In this document: piece after piece, positions 37,877 to 48,989 of the stretch
Layout of the letters: every line of letters begins with the position of its first letter
Position numbering within the stretch: the stretch's first letter is position 1
Source: Paracyclopina nana
Lineage: Eukaryota > Arthropoda > Copepoda > Cyclopoida > Cyclopettidae
NCBI GenBank assembly: GCA_019096065.1
Contig: JAGUCH010000003.1
Location: forward strand, 930,001 to 994,000
Direction: 5' to 3'
Length of the DNA: 64,000 bases
The notes under the pieces: model-generated
Database searches by the model: none
Seen by the model: the letters and a program-made list of their open reading frames with translations, nothing else
What the model was told of the DNA's origin: nothing
Translations under genes and position numbers: made by a program

Positions 37877-38617
37877 ATGGACCCACAATCTGGTAATTCC
37901 TCTGATTTGGTTCAGCTCAAGGCGTTGGTAAATATACTTAAGGGAATTTTTATGAGGCACCAATCAAAGATCTGCTGCACTTAGGTCTCTGCTTGGATAA
38001 GAGAGCTCGTCAAAGGGTTGGAAACCAATGCCGAGCAAGCATCACCTGAGCTGGAAGAAATCACCGCCAATTTGAAGCTGGAAGTGCTTCGACTTTTGCA
38101 CTCGAAAAATATCGAGACGGGAGCGCTAGAAGCAGCTATCATGGGCTTTCCCAATTTGGATTTGACCTCAAGAGATGCAGTTAGAGAAGCTCTGGTGCAT
38201 TTGAATGATGAACTTTCAAGGATAATTGCCAATACTGATGTTGAGAGTTGGCTCAGAGAACTGAAAACCTACTACCAAAGAATCCTGCATTCTAACTCAG
38301 AGTTGATGCGAATCAACGAAGAAATAGAAAGATCCCTTTCCACAGGAAACTTTAATGATATAAGGCCTTTGATGATGCAATTCTGGAACATGTTCCTAGC
38401 TGCTGAGCAAAATGCTCAGGCCGTACCAAGCCAAGGAGAAGCAGAAGCCTGGCCCAACCAGAATGACGGCCAAGAAGCTGAATCCGATATGTATGAAGAT
38501 ATCGAATATGACGAAGGGGACACTGATGACGACTACGAAGAAGAGGTCACCGAGGATGCAGAAATTGGACAAGAAGGCCAAGACGAAGAGAAAGGTGACG
38601 AAACTGGAAACCAATAG
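37877..38617 (+). CDS. Unrecognised helical protein with acidic tail
   Basis: Two exons, 37877-37927 and 37985-38617, with a 57-bp intron, encode 227 residues. The first ~150 residues are predicted helical (Leu/Glu/Lys-rich with regular hydrophobics). The last ~70 are strongly acidic, with runs such as DTDDDYEEEVTEDAE. There is no signal peptide or membrane segment. Such acidic tails are common in histone-binding or nuclear proteins, but no family is recognised, and function is unknown. AATAAA at about 38685 marks the 3' end. Confidence 0.75.
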
Positions 38618-39564
38618 GCCTATCATTGGTACATAAAAACAAGACTTGAACGCAAGAGAAAGCTTGCATTCATAACTCGTTTGAAATAAACACTCTTGTG
38701 ACAAATCATGATTCTCACTTCATTCTCAATTCATGGAACCACACGTGTGATGCAAACCACATAGATTTTTATCATTTACGACCCGAATGATTTCTGCAAT
38801 GCATCCTCTTTTCCTTCGTGTACGGTGTCTGTAAAAACACGAGGTCTTCTTAGTCGTGTGAGTTTCTTGATCACAAAGGAGCACTAATTTAAGCCGCATG
38901 CGTCATCTTGACGGTGTGATTTGATAAAGGCTAAATATCATTAGATTGCTAGAACATTGACGGAAGTAAGTGACAAAAGATGATGGCTTCCAATTTGCGC
39001 TTACTTTTGGCAAACAGTCATGGGCAAGTCTATTTAGGATTTTCTGCTACACCAAAGAGGCTAATTATAGGTGTGAAAAGTGCGTAGATTATGGTTTCAT
39101 GATCGAGGCCGTACAGCCGAAAAAGGATTTGCGCTGGTGAAATTTTGCACACATGGCTTCTTTGAGAATATTGCTGTCTGCTGAACTTGGAGACGTCATG
39201 ACATGAAACGTGTGAGAAAAATTATTCGTGTTATCATAGGGTGCTTTTAAAGGACTTCTTCTAAGCTTTTGTCTGTTTCCAGCAAAAACTTTGGTTAAAA
39301 GTTAACGCACACGCAGCAAGCAATCTCTGTTTAACTAACACTCCTTCTGTTGGGCGCACGCACTCATTTAGTATCATCATTCTTTCACGAGAGTCAATTT
39401 TAAGATTGTTGTGGTTTTCGTCGTGTTGGTGGTGATGCAGCAGCAGAATTTTAGGCTATCCTGTATGATGGGGTAGTTGAAGTCATAATAGAATTCACTG
39501 AGTTGTTGTTGCTGTTATTCTTATGAATGAATATGTAGTTGATCTTGAAATCTAAGTCGTCCTC
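38618..39564. other. Intergenic / 3' UTRs
   Basis: The stretch lies between two convergent genes. The polyadenylation signal of the plus-strand gene is near 38685. The remainder is probably the long 3' UTR of the minus-strand E2 gene plus spacer. No open frame or repeat of note. Confidence 0.5.
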
Positions 39565-40306
39565 TTATCTATCATTGGATGTGCCAGCTCCTCCAGTTGA
39601 AGTGTTAGCGTTGCCTGAGCTGCCCTCTTCCGAAGTCTCGCCTTTCTTGGCCCCCTCTTCGTCTCCAGAGTCATCTGGAAAGTTGAGCCAGCTTTGCTCG
39701 ACAATCGCAGCCACCCGCTTCTCATACTCTCGTCGGTTCTCCTGATACAGCTGAGCAGCCACCGAGTTGGCTGGACTGTTGGGGTTCGGCTCATCGAGCA
39801 AGCTCTGTATGGAAGTTAGGATGGCTGATACGTCATAAGTGGGGGACCAGCGGTTTTGCAAAATATCCAAGCATATGCCTGGAAAAGGAGGAGTTGGCAC
39901 TATCATGCAAGATTACGTAAGTGGCGAGCTGTATACCTCCATCTGCATAGACATTGGGGTGAAACATTTTACTAACGAATCGCACAGCTGGTGGTTTATT
40001 AGGGTACTCCTCAGTGAATGCTGCAAGAAGAGAGAGTTAATTATGCCCTGCACATGACATCGCATGACTCATTACTGATTGTGAGCTTGAAGGTGCCATC
40101 CTCAAATGGGGTGTCAGCGGGCCCAAATATCACTGCGTTCCACTGCATGATGTTGTTGTCGCAGGGTGCACCACTCACTCCCGCGGGTGGATCCTCCTGG
40201 AAAAGGAGTGAATATGACGCAACAAGGCCGCGGTCAGGCCAACAAAGAATAGTACCTGTAACCTCTTGAAATCTCGCATCAGCCTTCTTCTGGCAGGGGT
40301 AGACAT
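39565..40306 (-). CDS. UBE2A: RAD6-type ubiquitin-conjugating enzyme with an acidic C-terminal tail
   Basis: Exons 40306-40256, 40196-40076, 40020-39937 and 39878-39565 join in phase to 189 residues. The start [17 protein letters not shown] and the core phrases [31 protein letters not shown] and HPNVYADG are those of RAD6/UBE2A/UBE2B. The catalytic Cys lies in [20 protein letters not shown]6 ubiquitinates histone H2B and PCNA with RING partners in the nucleus. The family in animals normally ends at about residue 152, just after VEQSW. Here about 37 extra residues follow, rich in Asp/Glu, then Gly/Ser/Thr. The Ser found before the catalytic Ile-Cys in most homologues is Gly here, at a splice junction. 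Confidence 0.95.
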
Positions 40307-40928
40307 CTTGAAATTGACAGTTAACTACGCGACTTTGCAGGTCAAAGCACAACAAAGGACAATGAACAGCCTCCTCTTTTTTCCGTCAGCAGTGAAAGCA
40401 AAACGTAGTCAGCATTTAAAGCAGTCCTGGTGCCAAGAAAATGCAGACAGCAGCAGCAGCAGCAGCAGCAATCTCGTCGTCGTCGTTCTCTGGCCACTGC
40501 GCTTGATTGACTGACCGATTTCAACTCGATATAGCATTAAAGAGAAATATCACTAGCTTAAAAGTTCCTCTGAAGGCACACGATCTTTGTTTAAAACTTG
40601 AAAATAATATTTCTGCTGTTGAAGCAGAGCCCAATGCTGCGAATTTTCAAGCTTTAAAGCGAATTCACGGTTTTGAAAGTTACATTTGCCTAAATATTTG
40701 TTGACAGCTTTGTTTTGCTTACTCATGAAAAGATGCCGTCATTTCGCGGAAAATGCCAGAAGCGCAATCAGAAACAAAAATAAGGCAGCTGATAACGGTC
40801 TATTTTCAGTATTTTGTTGTAACTAAGCAACTTGCAGCTCACTACTTCTGTACTTTATTCGGGGTTCGGCGTTTGCGTCCGATTACTCACAGCATTTCAT
40901 GGAAGATTGATTGCAAGTGTGACTTACC
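40307..40928. promoter_or_regulatory. Divergent promoter region of UBE2A and CHERP with CAG repeat
   Basis: 622 bp between divergent starts. It contains about eight CAG units (about 40448-40470) followed by GTC units, which probably lie in the UBE2A 5' UTR, where they read as CTG. No TATA box is evident. Confidence 0.5.
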
Positions 40929-43382
40929 ATGGATCAGGCTCCGAGTGACCAAGAGCTGCGTAACATCATCGACAAGTTGGCTCAATTTGTCGCCAGAAAT
41001 GGAGCCGAATTCGAGCACATGACGAAGCAAAAGCAGAAAAACAACCCCAAGTTTTCGTTTCTTTTCGGTGGCGAGCATTACCACTACTACACGTACAAAG
41101 TGAACGCTGAACAAGCCATTTTGAGGCAAAAGGGTCAACAGCAAGCCTCCATGGGCTCCGGACCTCCAATGCAGCCCAATTACAATCAGCCTCCTCCGGG
41201 CATCGGTGGCAATTGGCGAGGGCCTCCCCCCTTCAGAGGCCCTCCCCCTGGACCGCACGTGGGCGGGCCACGCCCTCCCAGGATGGGAGAGCCGCCCCCG
41301 TCTCACCATTGGGGAACTCCCCCTCCTCATTTGGCCGGCGGCAAGCCAAGAGCTCTCATGGACATACATACCTATCCACATGATGACATGCCGTATTCCG
41401 AAATGGCACCTGAATTTGATCTAGCCCAGCTCGAGGAGGACGTTGCCAAGGCTGAAAAACAAGTGGCCACCCTGCGGCAGCAAATCAAGCAAAGTGAGCA
41501 AAATCTGGCTGCCCAGAAAAAGGTCACCGATGGCCAAGTGTCAGACGTGACTGAGCAAACTGTGCGTTCATCCAGGCTGGAATTCCTGCAGCTCCTCTCC
41601 AACGACATTGGGCTCAGCTTGGACGAGATTGACACGATGCTCGGCCCAATTGTTGAGTCGTGCACCAAAGACACGATAGGGATGGGCAAGGTTTGGATTT
41701 TCCAGAACGCCACCTCGCATGACAAAAATAGGCTGCTGGCTCACTATCTTGCCTACAAGGTAACCGAGCCCAGCGCCAGTTTCCAGCTCAAACTGCATCT
41801 CATTTACCTCATGAATGACGTGCTCCACCACTGTGTTCGAAAAAACAACGAGGAGCTGAAAGGAAGCCTCGAGTCTGTGGCCGTGGAAATGTTTTGTTCA
41901 GCCTGGATCAGCTCGGCCTCGCAACCGGACGCGGCCTCGCGACAAGGGAAGCTGACCAAGTTGATCAAATTGTGGCAAGACAAGGCCATCTTCTCCCAGT
42001 CCACACTGAGCAAAATGAAGAACATCGACGAGGCGTGGGAGATGTGCAAAAACCAGCTTGAATTGGACTATCAGCACGCCATCAAAGCGGAGACGAGGCA
42101 TTTAATAGACACATATAACAACTACTCTGCTCAACATGACGCATTTGTCGCGCACGCCCAGGGCCAGATTAAGAGTCTGGGGCTGAAAATCAGTGGCCTC
42201 AAGGAGAAGATTGCAGAGCAGCAAAAATGGGCTCCACAGCCTCCAATTGTCCCCTCCACACCTCCACCAATTTCGACGGCCGAGGTATCAAGCCAGCAGC
42301 AAGCCAAGAAGAGTAGGTGGGACACCGGTTCGGATGGCCAAACAGTCCCCCCTCAACATAGTGACTTTCCCCCACCTCAACCTGCCACTGCAGCTTCGTC
42401 CCTGGTCTTGCCTGACTTCAGCCGACCTCCTCCAGGATTTGGAGGGCCACCTCCTGCCAGTCCGTTGCCTCAAAATCGGCCTCCCCCATTCAATGAGAAC
42501 AGCTTAATACCAACGTTACCTTATTACGACCTTCCAGCCGGATTAATCGTGCCACTGATCAAACTGGAGGACTCTGGGTACAAGCCCATTCACCCGAAAG
42601 ATCTGAGGCTCCCGCCCCCAAATCCTCCGTCGGAGAGGCTTTTGATGGCTCTGGAGGCATTTTATGCCCCGCCCTCGCATGATCGACCTAGGGATCCGGA
42701 AGGCTGGGAAATGCTCGGACTCTACGAGTGGAGTCGGGCCAAGACTGCAGCCATAAAGCGAAAAGCAGACGAAATTGAGGGAGGACTGAGGGAAAGGTCT
42801 CCCACAGCCAGTCCTGATCCATATGCCGATGACGAAGCCAAGGAGACGAGCAAAGCTGACGACGAAACGCCCCCGCGAGCCAGAAAGCGTTACAGGTCAA
42901 GATCTCGCACGAGGTCCCGGTCAAGGGGCTCGACTCCAGAGGACAGGAAAGGGCGGAGGGCCAACCGGTCGCCCTCTCCGGATGGCGACTATTCATTGCC
43001 GAGCTACTTGACCAAGCGGAGTCCGAGTCCTGATCGAGGCTCTCGTGATCGGTCATTCAGGCGGAGCAGTCCTGGCGGATCACCTGAGGCTGCCTTCAAG
43101 GGCTTTGGAGGGAGCTCAAGCAAGTTGGACAGCTCTAACAAGGGCCATCAGATGATGCAGAAAATGGGCTGGAAAGGCTCCGGCCTCGGGACCTCTGAGG
43201 AGGGCATTGTTGAGCCCATTTCCGGGGGCGAAGTCCGTGACAAGCAAGATATGTATCGTGGCATGGGTCACGCTGCGGACCCCTTTGAAAACTTTCGCAA
43301 ATCCAAAGCAGGCTCATTTTACACTCGTATGAAGGAACGGGACCGAGATCGAGATCCCCCGCGAAAACCTGCCAAAAAATGA
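40929..43382 (+). CDS. CHERP: CHERP (SURP, CID and G-patch splicing-associated protein)
   Basis: Single exon, 817 residues. An N-terminal SURP domain (residues ~13-60, with FVARNGAEFE and NPKFSFLFGGEHYHYY) is followed by a Pro/Gly-rich linker. A coiled coil (~160-195) and a CID-type helical domain (~215-370, ending near VLHHC and the kinase-like WQDK region) come next. Then follow a proline-rich region, the CHERP-typical segment LPYYDLPAGLIVPLIKLEDSGYKPIHPKDLRLPPP, an Arg/Ser-rich tract and a G-patch (from ~737, GHQMMQKMGWKGSGLG). Human CHERP associates with U2 snRNP/SR proteins in the nucleus and was first named for ER calcium effects. The lack of introns is unusual beside neighbours with many short ones. 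AATAAA is at about 43384. Confidence 0.96.
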   Translation: MDQAPSDQELRNIIDKLAQFVARNGAEFEHMTKQKQKNNPKFSFLFGGEHYHYYTYKVNAEQAILRQKGQQQASMGSGPPMQPNYNQPPPGIGGNWRGPPPFRGPPPGPHVGGPRPPRMGEPPPSHHWGTPPPHLAGGKPRALMDIHTYPHDDMPYSEMAPEFDLAQLEEDVAKAEKQVATLRQQIKQSEQNLAAQKKVTDGQVSDVTEQTVRSSRLEFLQLLSNDIGLSLDEIDTMLGPIVESCTKDTIGMGKVWIFQNATSHDKNRLLAHYLAYKVTEPSASFQLKLHLIYLMNDVLHHCVRKNNEELKGSLESVAVEMFCSAWISSASQPDAASRQGKLTKLIKLWQDKAIFSQSTLSKMKNIDEAWEMCKNQLELDYQHAIKAETRHLIDTYNNYSAQHDAFVAHAQGQIKSLGLKISGLKEKIAEQQKWAPQPPIVPSTPPPISTAEVSSQQQAKKSRWDTGSDGQTVPPQHSDFPPPQPATAASSLVLPDFSRPPPGFGGPPPASPLPQNRPPPFNENSLIPTLPYYDLPAGLIVPLIKLEDSGYKPIHPKDLRLPPPNPPSERLLMALEAFYAPPSHDRPRDPEGWEMLGLYEWSRAKTAAIKRKADEIEGGLRERSPTASPDPYADDEAKETSKADDETPPRARKRYRSRSRTRSRSRGSTPEDRKGRRANRSPSPDGDYSLPSYLTKRSPSPDRGSRDRSFRRSSPGGSPEAAFKGFGGSSSKLDSSNKGHQMMQKMGWKGSGLGTSEEGIVEPISGGEVRDKQDMYRGMGHAADPFENFRKSKAGSFYTRMKERDRDRDPPRKPAKK

Positions 43383-43440
43383 AAATAAAGCTCATGGGCT
43401 CAATTGTTCCTACATTGTGATTTCTTTCATCAAATACCTT

Positions 43441-43461
43441 CTTTTTTTAGGGTGATTACCA
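43441..43461 (+). other. Splice-acceptor-like site 12 bp before the start codon
   Basis: A CTTTTTTTAG tract ends at 43450, with the ATG at 43462, and lies just 60 bp downstream of the CHERP polyadenylation signal. It could accept a trans-spliced leader or a cis 5' UTR exon. Confidence 0.45.
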
Positions 43462-44650
43462 ATGAGTGTTGAGCAGCAGCAGCATCAAGACCCTGGAGCC
43501 GGAAAGGGGGCAGCCTCGAGGGCCACAACCAAAGCTACTGCCTATGGCGGCTCAGAGCTTGGCTCCATCATTGGCAACTCCGTGGGCCCTCCCATCATTG
43601 GGGGCATCATTGGAAACGTCGTTGGGGAGCGCGTGGGAGAAAAGGCTGCGCTCAAAACTGGCATCAACGATGCAGCTGGGAGAATGAGTGATGATCTGGC
43701 TAAAGTTGTGGGGCAAAGAAATGTGGACAAAATGGGCGAAATTACCTTGACTGCCTTGGGCTATTCTAATGAAGAGGAATGCGTGTGCTGCCCTTGCCTC
43801 CCTGCCTCTCAAGTCCTGCTCATTATCATGTCATTGTAAGTCTCAGGAAAAACTACTCACACATCACTTTTAATGACGTTGGCAATTGCAGGTTTTTCGG
43901 ATTCAATTGGTACAGGCTTGGTGTCGGGGTCGACTACGAACGGTTTTGCTCACCACTTTTGAGGAAAAGTGAAATTCTGGAAGTTCCCTCTGATGACATC
44001 ACAGGCAACTCAACCCTCGAGTCACATACTGTAGTTTCAGTGGACACTGAACACAACTCCACCGTTTTGCTGGTTGCATACCCTTGCGAATTCGGCTTTC
44101 ATTACCTGGTATCTGGCGCAACAGTTTGGTTGGTTTTCCTGCCCTTTTACATCACTCAACTCTTGGGCAATTGTTGGAGGCAATGCTGCTGCTGCCTTTG
44201 TGATCCATTGGTATCTATAATATCAACATTGTATTCATCTAGAAAACATACTATATTCCAGGTTTGCTTTGCTTGCTGCATTGATTTGATCAAGAGGTAC
44301 CTTTGTGAGTGTGGGAGCTTCAACTTGATTTCTTTCGTGTGGCACGTCATGTGTGCTTTTCAATGTAAGAAAATCAGCACATTTTCAAGATCATAAAAGT
44401 AATTATTGGAATCATTGCAGTTTGCTGGGCTCTCGCAGCTCTCTACTGGGTGGTGGTAACTGTATATTTTAGGGAGAATGACTATGAACTTTGGGACGCC
44501 CAAGAAGTCGTGATGGAAACCACTCTAGCTTCTCTCGGATTAGACCTGCTTCTAGCTGGCTCGGAGCTATTCCACAAAGTCAGACTGCACATGAGGAAAA
44601 AGACATCGCCGGAAACATACGAGATGACAACTATGAATAATCCAGCCTAA
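43462..44650 (+). CDS. Unrecognised multipass membrane protein
   Basis: Exons 43462-43835, 43892-44210, 44262-44364 and 44421-44650 join in phase to 341 residues. The N-terminal ~100 residues are Gly/Ala-rich with a repeated IIGG-type segment (GSIIGNSVGPPIIGGIIGNVVGERVGEKA), reminiscent of glycine-zipper helices. A Cys-rich stretch (CVCCPCLP) and a hydrophobic segment follow, then a probable extracellular loop with two Asn-X-Ser/Thr sites. A second hydrophobic segment with CCCCLC and a third near the C-terminus come next, then a ~60-residue cytosolic tail. The Cys clusters at membrane borders could be palmitoylated; this is inference. No family recognised. It starts 80 bp after CHERP on the same strand. 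Confidence 0.8.
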
Positions 44651-44863
44651 CAGAATTCTTGTCAGATAGAAAAGAATACTCACTTGTATGCACACTATTA
44701 TGCTTTAATGACATCATCCACATGCAACCAGTCTTCCTAATGACCCATTTAAAGCAATAAAAGGGAGAATACTCTGATGGGTGAGTTTATTCCTTTACTT
44801 TATACTATTTACTTAACAAGGAAATCCGTCAGTTTTAAGCCCATTAATTTTTCTTAATGTTGT

Positions 44864-46250
44864 TTAGATGGGTGTCAAACAGAACTCTGATTCGCTGACT
44901 TGCTGTGAAAAGCTGTAAAAATCCTCTCTAGAGCAGCATGACCATTTGTCAGGATTTGGCTGTTGAAAGTGAGACTGATTGTCATATTGGAAAGATATAC
45001 AAGCCTTACTTGATCATAGTCCATGATTCCATTCACATTAGTGCAAGCCTGACCAGTGCTGCAAAACCTACTTTGGCCACTTTCATAAGGGTCAATGAAA
45101 TCATGCCCCATTCCCAAGTTGTGTCCAATTTCATGCGCCAAAGTCTAAATGAGATTTTGGCACTGAAGTCACTCACAATTAGCTTGCATATCAATATACA
45201 TTTCCTGTTTCAATGTCAGTCATGAAATATTCAGATATTGTCGTTCTATAATTTCGATATTCATCAGGAACGCAAGTACTTCCTACATATCCAATTCCAA
45301 CAGTTCCAGTTTTGTCATTTTCGCTGGAAATCATTGCAAAAGCATCAGCATATCTCAGCTTACCCCATCGCATGACTTTAGTTCCAAATGCCCTAAAATA
45401 ACATAAAGAAAAGGTGTAACTTATGAGCACTTTTTCCCACTCATCGTTAACTTTAATCTTTTTTCATTAGCTCTGTAATAGCCGAATTTCAAAGCCTTGA
45501 TTCGCACCAAGTTGAGCCTTATTGAGGTTCCCAATGAATTAGCCAAGTTGAAATATGTTTGAGCTTGAGCCACAATGGCCTTAATCCTGCAAAGTTATTA
45601 GAACTTTAGAGAAAAGGCTAATATTTCACTATTTTTAGCATCGAGGTTATATGAGACACCTTGTGGCAGATCTAGCTTTAAATCTGCTGTAGAAGGCAAA
45701 GTCAAAAGCCATCACCACATCAAGAGAGTATCCAGTTGCCTTCAGATTCCACTTCTGAGGCTTCTTCGACCCGAATTTATTGGCAAAAGGAGGAATGATG
45801 AAGATGTCCTTGTTCATTTGGCCTTTATGGGCAACAGGGGCTGCCCTTTTTTCTTGCGGATCCATGATAAAGAACAACGTGCTACTTCTTGAGCTGGCAA
45901 ACGAAACCTTTTTTTGGATGAGCAGTGATGATTTAGATGCTTACTACCACCTCAAAAAGTCTTACTTCTAGCTTGGAGAGCTCAGTGATTGGGCAGTCTA
46001 TGCTTGTGACCACAACAGGAGTTGTGGACTCATTGTAAAAGAACCCCTCGTAAATGCAATCGCTCTCCAGGTGTTTTGACTTCAAAATAGCAACATCATT
46101 GTCCTTATTGTCATGGAAATTCGTCTCCATGCAATAGGAAGCATTGATGTGAGTAGGGCAATCAAATAACCATTTGAAGGTGGGCAGTCCGCAAACGCTG
46201 GAATTTGCTAAGCTGTATACTATTAGTGTAGCTATCCAGATGCTGACCAT
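44864..46250 (-). CDS. Secreted reprolysin-like (M12B) zinc metalloprotease without disintegrin domain
   Basis: Six exons: 46250-45966, 45907-45660, 45586-45508, 45457-45200, 45144-45010 and 44959-44864, introns 49-65 bp, phases consistent. A signal peptide at the N-terminus is followed by a short prodomain. The catalytic domain has the zinc motif HEIGHNLGMGHD (three His plus Glu), a family phrase GIGYVGSTC upstream and the Met-turn in NGIMDYDQ. The protein ends about 35 residues later, at the normal edge of the catalytic domain. Disintegrin, cysteine-rich or thrombospondin modules are absent, unlike most ADAM and ADAMTS proteins. Such stand-alone forms are known in arthropods. The acceptor of exon 2 and both boundaries of exon 3 are weaker than the rest. 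An extracellular proteinase role is inferred. Confidence 0.8.
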
Positions 46251-47780
46251 TTTAGCACTGAAGAAACATTAACTAATTGTGAGCATCAACTAGAAAATTT
46301 TGCAACTTCAACACACATATAAAATCATAATTTAGCCAAACTCCTAAATATTGCTTTTTTTCAATGTAACACTGGCTTTTCAAGTCCATTCTGGTAATAC
46401 ACTCTATCTATTTATATATGTAAACAATCTATAAAACAAGCTAATAAAATAGCTGAGCAAATTTTGTAAAGTAAAAATCGAGTGGCAACTTTGCGGGCTC
46501 GAGCTTGCGAGAGCCAAGTGATGGTACGAGATTTTTACTTTTAAATTACTACATGGAAAAAAAGCTAAAACTGTTTAATTAATTTTAATGAATGGCTGCC
46601 AAGCGGGGAAATGCACGATACTGAATAAATGAAATATTTGCTTCCAATTTCATGGGCGAATATCAAAAAAAGGCCGTGATAAATTCCAGCCATTTAGCTA
46701 ATGTTGATGTCGATTTAGCTTCATTATAAGTTTAAGTTTGCTTGTATTTACTTAGCATGACTTGTTAAAAAGAAAACCTTGCACTTCATTTAAAAGCTTC
46801 ACATATTTACTTTTTGTATATTAAGATAGTGGTTTTTGCTGCAACAAACTAGGCTATGCAAATTGATCAAATCATGGAAATTCCTGCCTACGTAATGCTG
46901 CCATCATGACCTATTCAAAGTTAGCTCACGAATCTTTGCAGCAGTGTAGAAAATATAAATGCTCACTTTTGACAAGCTTATTTTTCAGCACAAATTACTC
47001 AATCATTCCTGATAACGCCTCAATAAGAATCAGGCTCAAAATGTTATCAGCTAGGGCGGTGTGAAATTCTCGCAGCATTGTCAAGTTTGTATATATACTT
47101 ATGCGTACTGCTAAGTTTCTCGCATCATGCATCAAATTCCTTGAGATTGCAGAGGTTAAACGCGAGCGCCTCTTTAAAGTAGAAAACTCTCGTGTGTAGC
47201 ACAAGCTGGCACTTTAAAAAAACGACTCTAAAGTTTCACCCTACAGCAGAGCCCCATGCTGCGTTCCTCTTTTGTGAGCGCCTTGTTATATTTGGCCATA
47301 AAATTTCAGGTTCGGAAAAAGTGAAAAAACCTGCATGCATATGATATGCGCTGATGCTACAAAAGAAACTTTTGTTCTTTGCTAGCAGATGACATATTTC
47401 GAAATTGTCATGACTTGGGCTATATGGGTGTACCAGGCGGAGATCATCGATATTGCATTTTCTGCAGACTTATGGTTCACTTATGGTTCACCATATAATA
47501 TACCAAAGTGGGCGTTCTGCTCGTGCATTGAGGGAGAAAATCAACCTGATGGCAATAAAGGGCTCAGAGGTCATGTCATCATTAAAGAATGACACATGGA
47601 GAAATTTTCTCCCAAATCAATTTCATAGTACCAAGAGCTTGGAAGTCATTTCACCAAAGCTAGTAAATGACATTCAGCAAATGTGTAGCATATAGGTATA
47701 TACTGTAAAAGTGCCCATATCATCTGAATGCATAGTATATATGCAGCAAATGTGGGTATATGTCTGCAACACGCGAGCAC
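46251..47780. other. Intergenic, mostly featureless
   Basis: AT-rich sequence between divergent genes. It includes one small hairpin (46468-46542). No open frame has support. Confidence 0.5.
46468..46542. repeat. 75-bp hairpin element
   Basis: AAAGTAAAAATCGAG on the left is mirrored by the right end GAGATTTTTACTTT, with a GC-rich apical stem GGCTC/GAGCC. It resembles the hairpins at 31986 and 52371. Confidence 0.7.
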
Positions 47781-48062
47781 GAGAGTGACTCCAGTGCGGC
47801 ACTCCTTTTTTTCTGTTCATGATGATGCCTGCCTAGCTCCACATGCTGCACACCACCACCGGCAGATTCACGATTTCCCTCTCGATTCATTCACGCCAAA
47901 GCGCTGGCTTAGCTCAGGTGAGCAGACCTTAGCTGATAGGCTCAAAAAAGTACTCATATAGCTTATACTGGCATTATAATGCCCCTTATCAGAACATACT
48001 TAATCTGCACTGTAAATATATTCGTGATAAATACTGAGCTGACTCGTTTCAGGTTAATCAAA

Positions 48063-48699
48063 ATGCCTCCACGTAAGCCCGAGCAGGAAAAGGAGATCCT
48101 TGAGTGGATTGAGGCCGTGCTGGAAGAGCCCCTGCCAAAGGGCGAGTATGAGGAGGTGCTCCAGAATGGAGTGGTGCTTTGCAAGCTGATGAACAAGATT
48201 GCTCCGGGATCCGTGACCAAGTTCAAGCAGAGTGGGCCAGCCTTCCTCCTCATGGAGAACATCCAGACCTTCCTGGCTGCCGTCAAGAAGTACGGCGTGC
48301 CCGACGAAGAGGTGTTCCAAACTCCGGACCTCTTCGAAGCTCGTAACATCTCTCAGGTTCGGTGATTTTATGCAAATTGATTGTTCACACCCATCAAATA
48401 TCTTGACATGCATATGCAGGTTACCCTTTGCTTGTATGCGCTGGCAAGAACCACGCAAAAGCACGATGAGTACACAGGACCAAAGCTTGGGCCCAAAATG
48501 GCCACTGAGAACAAGCGAAACTTCACCGAGGAGCAAATTCGCCAGGGCAGAGACGGACAAGTGGGCCTGCAAGTAAGAACGATCTTCTTGGAAAATTGTG
48601 TGCTCTCAAGTTACAACGCATTCTTCTTTTCAGGCTGGATCAAACAAAGGTGCTAATCAATCCGGCCAGGGAGGAATGGGAAACACTCGGCACATGTAG
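48063..48699 (+). CDS. Mp20: Muscle protein 20 / transgelin-type calponin homology protein
   Basis: Coding exons 48063-48356, 48420-48572 and 48634-48699 join in phase to 170 residues. One calponin-homology domain spans most of the protein (EWIEAVLEEPLP, LCKLMNKIAPGSV, YGVPDEEVFQTPDLFEARNISQV). The C-terminus has the calponin-family motif GLQAGSNKGANQSGQ, split by the last intron as in Mp20, and is short. These proteins bind actin in muscle. The site TCGTTTCAG|G ten bp before ATG is a good acceptor. A 5' UTR exon ending at the donor CTCAG|GTGAGC (47917) fits it, so the promoter may lie near 47780; alternatively the site accepts a spliced leader. Confidence 0.93.
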
Positions 48700-48989
48700 C
48701 TGACACGAAAAAATAAAAGTACAATTTTCAACTGAGCCTTAATTTCAACGTGTATTTCGATTAGGTGTACTTTTATGCGCGCGCACGTATTATTGACTTA
48801 GAAATGGTGGAAAGTAAAGAAATACGTAGTTTATATGAGTGAGATCACATTTGGAGTTGTTAAGCTACTGCATATGTATAGTAATAATCTACGACCGGGG
48901 TCACCAACTAGAAACGTTATAAAAATGACAATCATATAGAGCTGTAGTAGCATGCAAAGGACTAAGAAGCTAATTGTAACAGAGTAGTT

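Noticed and set aside
39539-40269. Plus-strand frames over the E2 gene
   Set aside because: They are shadows of the minus-strand UBE2A exons, whose splice phases all fit.
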